This document shows, one piece after another, positions 58,911 to 64,000 of a stretch of DNA of 64,000 bases (position 1 is its first letter; every line of letters begins with the position of its first letter). The stretch is taken from contig NC_089220.1 in assembly GCF_963924675.1 (NCBI RefSeq), positions 58,228,639-58,292,638 on the forward strand, given 5' to 3'. Below the pieces are notes generated by a model. The model did no database searches. It worked only from the letters and a program-made list of their open reading frames with translations, and had not been told where the DNA came from. The stretch comes from Phocoena phocoena (Eukaryota > Chordata > Mammalia > Artiodactyla > Phocoenidae). A program made the position numbers and the translations under genes.

Positions 58911-59204
58911 AAAGTCTTATTGGTGAAAAAATATGGAATATTAATGCAGCTGCCAGATCATTTTAGTGTGTGTGTTTAGATGTACATATATGTGTGTCTG
59001 TTTGTGTGTATATATAATGCCTTACTACTATTACTATAAGTAATAGAACCATATGCATTATATAAACTGACATTATTTCTTTAATTTTGCCTAGGTCATG
59101 CCAACATTCTAAGTTAAAGTGGCTGTATTGAATAGGGCCATCTTTCATATCTAAGGTAAATATCCAAAGTTTGATTCTCAGAAAAATTCATTTAAAAAAT
59201 AATT

Positions 59205-59400
59205 GAAGAAGGGAATGAGGAGGTAATGTTTAATGGGTACAGAGTTTCAGTTGGTGAAACAGAACATGTTCTAGAGATAGATGGTGGTGCTGGTTGCAAA
59301 AGAATGTGAATGTACTTAATGCCATAAAACTATACACTTAAAATGATTAAAATGGTACATTTTATGTTATGTATATTTTACCACAATTTTTAAAAAGTGA
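59205..59400 (+). mobile_element. L1M 3'UTR tail
   Basis: 'taatgggtacagagtttcagttgg', 'gttctagagatagatggtggtgctggttgcaaaag' and 'ttaaaatggtacattttatgttatgtatattttaccac' are the terminal 3'UTR landmarks of old L1M elements, in order and in sense. Confidence 0.8.
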
Positions 59401-59833
59401 TTAGCCACACATAGTGGGTACCTGTGATATGATGTGATGATAATGACAAAGTAAAAAACACCAAGCTGGGAGCCTTGAGGAAAGAATGAATAATTCAGAG
59501 ACTTCTATCTCCAAGGTCAGAAAATTAAATTTATGTAATTCCCTTCCCTTTAATTACTTTTCTAATTTCTTCTCCATATTCATCCTCTCACGTTTTATGT
59601 TTTGTTTTTAATATCTTTCTGTTAAATTATTTCAAATGTGTATATACTTAATAATTATACTATAAAGTTATTTTTATATTAAATTATATCATTCTTGGAA
59701 TGGCAGTATTCAAGAAAATTTTCCCTAAGATAATTGAACACTAGCACACTTTTTGCATCCTAATGAAGCAATAATTTTCCAAATTACCTGTATCTATACT
59801 ACTATAACAGGCTTAGGCATTTCCAAACCTCTG
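59401..59833. other. No recognisable feature
   Basis: AT-rich sequence. Confidence 0.4.
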
Positions 59834-59857
59834 AAACCACATATTTAAAAAACCACA

Positions 59858-60145
59858 GGGCTTCCCTGGTGGTGCAGTGGTTGGGAATCGGCCTGCCAAT
59901 GCAGAGGACACGGGTTCGAGCCCTGGTCTGGGAAGAGCCCACATGCCGTGGAGCAACTAAGCCCGTGAGCCACAACTACTGAGCCTGCGCGTCTGGAGCC
60001 AGTGCTCCGCAACTAGAGGCCGCGACAGTGAGAAGCCCAGGCACCGCGATGAAGAGTGGCCGCCGCTCACCGCAACTGGAGAAAGCCCTCACACAAAAAC
60101 AAAGACCCAACACAGCCAAAAATAAATTAATTAATTAATTAAAAA
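59858..60145 (+). mobile_element. CHR-1-type SINE, long form, at an L1 boundary
   Basis: Head GGGCTTCCCTGGTGGTGCAG, tRNA-like body, long-form tail ('gcaccgcgatgaagagtggcc', 'acccaacacagcc') and an AATTAATTAATT-A(n) end. Target duplications are AAAAAACCACA (59847-59857) and AAAAAAACACA (60146-60156). It landed exactly at the left edge of the L1 fragment that follows. Confidence 0.93.
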
Positions 60146-60156
60146 AAAAAAAACAC

Positions 60157-60540
60157 AGATCTCACTTATATGTGGAATCTAAAATTGTCAAACTCATAGA
60201 AGCATAAAGTAGAATTATGGTTAGAAGGGGTTGGGGGAGGGAGAAATAGGGGAGATGTTTGTTAGGAGATACCAAGTTTCACTTATGCAAGATGAGTAAG
60301 TTTTGAGGTCTAATATAAAACAATGTGACTGTAGTTAACAATACTTTATTATACACTTGAGATTTTCTGTGTTCTCATCATACACAGAAAAAGTAATAAT
60401 GATCTACAGTAATAGGTATATTAATTAGCTTGAATGTGGTGATTTTTTTCACAAAGTATATGCATATGAAATAATCAAATTGTACATCTTAAATATAAAA
60501 TTCATAATTATCAAATATATCACAATAAAAATTAAATAAA
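60157..60540 (+). mobile_element. Short L1MA/MB-like 3' end
   Basis: Starts 'gatctcacttatatgtggaatct', passes through 'ggttgggggaggg' and '...gtgactgtagttaacaatac', and ends 'tcacaataaaaatt'. AAACCACAT at about 59834-59842 (left of the SINE) and at 60540-60548 is a possible target duplication of the L1, which the SINE later split. Confidence 0.78.
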
Positions 60541-60549
60541 AACCACATG

Positions 60550-61129
60550 TTAATGTAAAAAGTAAAGTTGGAGAATTGAACAAATCCCCTTTCTCTAGGA
60601 AACCTGTTTCCATTTTTTCTACTTATTTTATCTGCTTTACATATACATAATACACTAAATTGTTGCACTTAGCACTAATCACCATAAGGTTTAAAAACTT
60701 ACGATATAAATGCACTTAAGGTTCTAATTTTATTGGCAGTTTGGACACAGATACTATGGTAAAATAGAAATGTTACTTCTGAGTTAAGAGATTATATTGT
60801 TCTTATCAATTTTTTTCATTAACTTACTTGCTAAAGTTGATAATAAGCATATGATATGTTGATAGTTGAAACAGCATATTTAATTATGCATTTTTCATCT
60901 TCTGAAAAATACCATTTCCTTTCACTAAAGTCTGAGATGAGATATTATTTACTTTCGTGTCAGTTTTTCTCTATGTCTTTATCTAATTTAATTTATTTCA
61001 TTTGCAACTCTAATGTAGTAATTAGATGGCTAATTACAGAATATGTTTGTTAGTAAAAATAGGTAATATTTGAAAATACAAACCTCTGAGTTTAAGCATT
61101 TCATATCTTTATTCATTTTATATTAATAG
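60550..61129. other. No recognisable feature
   Basis: AT-rich sequence. Confidence 0.4.
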
Positions 61130-62660
61130 ATTTACATTAATAGATCTGAAGAAAATCCTATAATTTTCTCTACAAATGCTGAAAAGATCTTTGACAAAAT
61201 CAAACATTCATGATTTAAAAAAAAACACTATTAAAAAACAAGAAAACACCACAAAAATGTTAAAAACTTCTGATGAAGTGGGAGAAAATATTTACAAACT
61301 ATACTACAAAGGGTTAATTTTCCTAATATTTAGAGTATTCTTAAAAATGCAGAAAGGATGAAAAACACTAATAGAAAATGTGAAAAACACATTAAGAGAC
61401 ATTATGAAAAAAAGGTGTAAAAATGGTCCTCAAATATATGAAGAAATATTCAAAATCACCCTTAACTGGATAAATGTAAATAAAACAACAGTAAATTCTA
61501 TTCCCCGTGTGTCTAATTAGTAAAGAATATATAACAACACATTCTGTGTAAGGCTGTGGGAAGACATGCACTCAAATATTTTTTGTGGGTATGCAAATTA
61601 GTATAAAATGTGGAGAATTTGATAATATCTAAAAAACTATGTATACGTTAACCTTCTGATCTAGTAATATATCATCTAGGTATCTACTTAAATATAGACA
61701 TCTAACAATGTGAAAATATATATGCATAAGGTTATCCATTTCAACATTGTTTGTAATAGCCAAATGTTGGAAAAATTCTAAATGTCCATACTTAGAAGAG
61801 TGGTTGAATATATTATGTTACGCCTACACTATGCAGCTATTAAACAAAGATATCTAGGAACTGATCTGGAGTTATTTTTAGGACACACTATTGAAAGAAA
61901 CAGTCAAAGCATAAAGTAATATTAATGATATGCTTCTCTTCATGTAAGAAATAAGGATACATGCTCACTTGTGCAAAAGGAATTCAGAAAGAATAAACCA
62001 TAAAATTAAGAAATTATTTACCTATAGAGAGTGGATGTGAAAGTGGTGGAAAAAAAGATGGATAAAGAGGGAGCAATATTTCTTGAACTATACCTTTTTG
62101 TAGGGCTGGAAGTAACCAGCTAAGTAGGCAAGGCGCCTGGGGTCCTTATGCTTTGCCTTCTAGGTGCCTGACATACTTCACTCTAGCCTTGGTCCTGACT
62201 TTTTGTATAGCTTTGACACTTAAAACCATAGTAATATTTTACATATATACATACAAATATACCTACATACATACATAACTGTAAATATAGAAGCAACCAA
62301 GATTTAGAGGAACCCAAGATGGAATACAAGCAGTAACAAACAGACCTATTTACATTGCAAATGAAGAACATAACCATACCAAACAAGGTGGGCAAAATAA
62401 TCTAAAGCTAAACCAAAAATAACTATAAATACTGTACTCTAGTTAATAAATCTGTTTTGCATACAGATATGGTTGGCTACTCTGTAACTACTTTATATGT
62501 ATACTAGTATTAAACAAATAAGTAAAGTTAAGGTAGATATTGAGAGTCAGGTTTTCATGTTAAAGAAAGAAGTTATAAATAAGGGAAAGGGAAGACAAGA
62601 ATGAATCTTGTGGTATCGGATTGGAGTCAGAGACATTAATATAAACTCATGGTTTTATTT

Positions 62661-62708
62661 ATACATACACACACACATATATATACATATACACATATAT
62701 ATACATAC
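62661..62708. repeat. (CA)n/(TA)n compound microsatellite
   Basis: Mixed ACAC and ATAT units inside the L1 3'UTR. Confidence 0.9.
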
Positions 62709-63177
62709 AGTTAGAGAAATAATTACATGTGTATGTGCATAAGTGGGTTAGCATAGCTGCATATATTTCATAGTTTTGCCCACTGAGAGTAGGCTTCTAG
62801 ATTCATTGACATCTCAGTAGTAATAAGCACACCTAGGGCCAAGAGCTAGGTTTCTAAATACCATTTTCCAATTAAAGGAACAGGATTCCTTTAAGGAGAG
62901 TTTGAACCTAGGGCTGGGAGAGGGGGAAATATGAGTCTGGAACACCTTCCAATGCCAGATAATAATCAAGATCTCAAAAACGAATGGGGACATGTTAAAA
63001 GACAAAACAGCCAAACAAACAGAGCTCTCAATAGCCAAAGTGGGAACAATTTGAGGACCAATAACAACAAAAAAGCAGGTTTGAATTATATCCATATAAC
63101 ACAATAAAAATTAATGAGTCCATACTGATTTACAAACCTGTATGTATCCACATTGTTGTTATGTGTGTGCGCATGTA

Positions 63178-63205
63178 TGAGAGAGAGTGAGAGAAAGAGA
63201 GAAAC
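63178..63205. repeat. (AG)n microsatellite, interrupted
   Basis: GAGAGAGAGTGAGAGAAAGAGAG tract. Confidence 0.85.
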
Positions 63206-64000
63206 AGCTCTTAAGTACACAAGAATTCCAATTAATAAATGTAAAAGAGATGAGAGAAACACACAATTACCATTAAACAAACACCACAGAAATAACTGAT
63301 GCAGGCGTGATTCACCAGTAAAATCAGTGGGCAAAACCTTGGAGAGAAACAGGATATTAACAGTCTCAAAGGATCTTCCTCAAGATATTTATTGACTACA
63401 AAAGGAAAAAATAGTGCAGATACCACCTTAACCAAGTTGTCAAGATTAACATCACTAGTAAAATACATATCAACATCAGGGAATGCCGGGTATGATGCAC
63501 TGACAGGATATAACAAATTCATATGATATTCTTACCCCAAATACATAACTTCAACCTAATCATTAGAAAACATCAACAAACCCAAACTGAGAGACAATTT
63601 ATAAGATAACAGACCAGAATTCTTCAAAAGTGTGAAGGATATAAAAGACAGGAAAGAATGGGGAACTGTCAAACGTTAAGGAGACAAAACAATTAAATGC
63701 CATGTGGGATCCTGGACTGGATTCTAAAACAAACAAAAAAAATGGCATTAAGGAGGAAAAAAGCTGGTGAAATTCTCATAATGTCTGTAGTTTAGTTAAT
63801 AGTATTATACCAATCTTAATTACTTGAATTTGATCATTGCATTATGGTTTTGTACTATAATGAGAAGCTGGATGTAGAGCATATAGGAATTGCCTATACT
63901 ATTTTGACAACATGTTTATAAGTCTAATATTACTTCAACATACAAAGTTTAAAAAACGAATGAAAACTCAATAACCTGTGGGATAATATCAAGCAATTTA

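Larger units (their letters stand above)
61130..63957 (+). mobile_element. Old L1 (L1ME-like): end of ORF2 plus a long 3'UTR
   Basis: ORF2-end landmarks run in order from 'gatctttgacaaaatcaaacattcatg' through 'ctgtgggaagacatgcactc', 'ttgtaatagccaaatgttggaa' and 'actatgcagctatta'. They are followed by a ~1.9-kb 3'UTR that ends with the L1ME block 'gggatcctggactggattct', 'gtctgtagtttagttaatagtatta' and 'cttcaacatacaaagtttaaaaaa'. A (CA/TA)n lies at 62661-62708. A ~100-bp GC-richer piece (62098-62200) may be an insertion. No frame is left. Confidence 0.78.

Noticed and set aside
1..64000. A new multi-gene biological system
   Set aside because: I looked on both strands and found only transposon-derived coding remnants. 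Nothing supports an operon, defence locus, toxin system or conventional gene in this window.

Overview
This is mammalian nuclear DNA, almost certainly from a whale or dolphin (hippo not excluded). Twelve copies of a tRNA-derived SINE with the head GGCTTCCCTGGTGGCGCAGT, in the short CHR-type and longer CHR-1/CHR-2-like forms known from Cetacea, Hippopotamidae and related cetartiodactyls, lie in the window. They sit among cetartiodactyl-type L1 elements and one mariner MITE of the bovine miR-2284/2285 type. I saw no BovB or Bov-tA copies, which argues against a ruminant. Base composition is strongly AT-rich.

I find no functional protein-coding gene, rRNA, tRNA gene, CpG island or CRISPR array. 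The only recognisable protein remnants belong to transposons: L1 ORF1, L1 ORF2 (endonuclease, reverse transcriptase, Cys-rich tail) and an ERVL-like pol/integrase. The window is best read as a gene desert or the inside of a very large intron.

Layout. 1-2.3 kb: 3' end of an MLT1-type LTR with an internal 81-bp tandem duplication, then old antisense L1 pieces. 2.9 kb: an 81-bp mariner MITE hairpin. 5.7-8.5 kb: an ancient repeat, an unexplained 115-bp direct repeat pair, and a twin-primed L1 invaded by a second L1. 8.6-12.9 kb: ancient MIR and L1 remnants. 13.7-18.3 kb: a SINE next to a relatively young 4.3-kb L1 with a broken ORF2. 19.5-21.4 kb: a three-layer nest (old L1, twin-primed L1, SINE). 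22.1-27 kb: older L1s, a SINE and a MER5-like fragment. 31.1-36.3 kb: an ERVL-type provirus remnant holding an MLT1 LTR that itself holds a SINE. 38.1-44.9 kb: antisense L1s with two SINEs. 46.9-49.9 kb: an L1 with 5'UTR, ORF1 and 3' end but no ORF2. 52.3-60.5 kb: a SINE-rich stretch with five copies. 55.9-57.3 kb: another inverted L1 with a foreign insert at its junction. 61.1-64 kb: an old L1ME-like element with a long 3'UTR.

Repeat families were assigned by reading and remembered family features, not by database search, and boundaries of old elements are approximate. The most interesting items are structural: nested and twin-primed insertions, the ORF2-less L1, inverted SINE and L1 pairs, the MITE hairpin, an unannotated perfect 11-bp hairpin at 23.6 kb, and several GC-richer patches that I could not assign.
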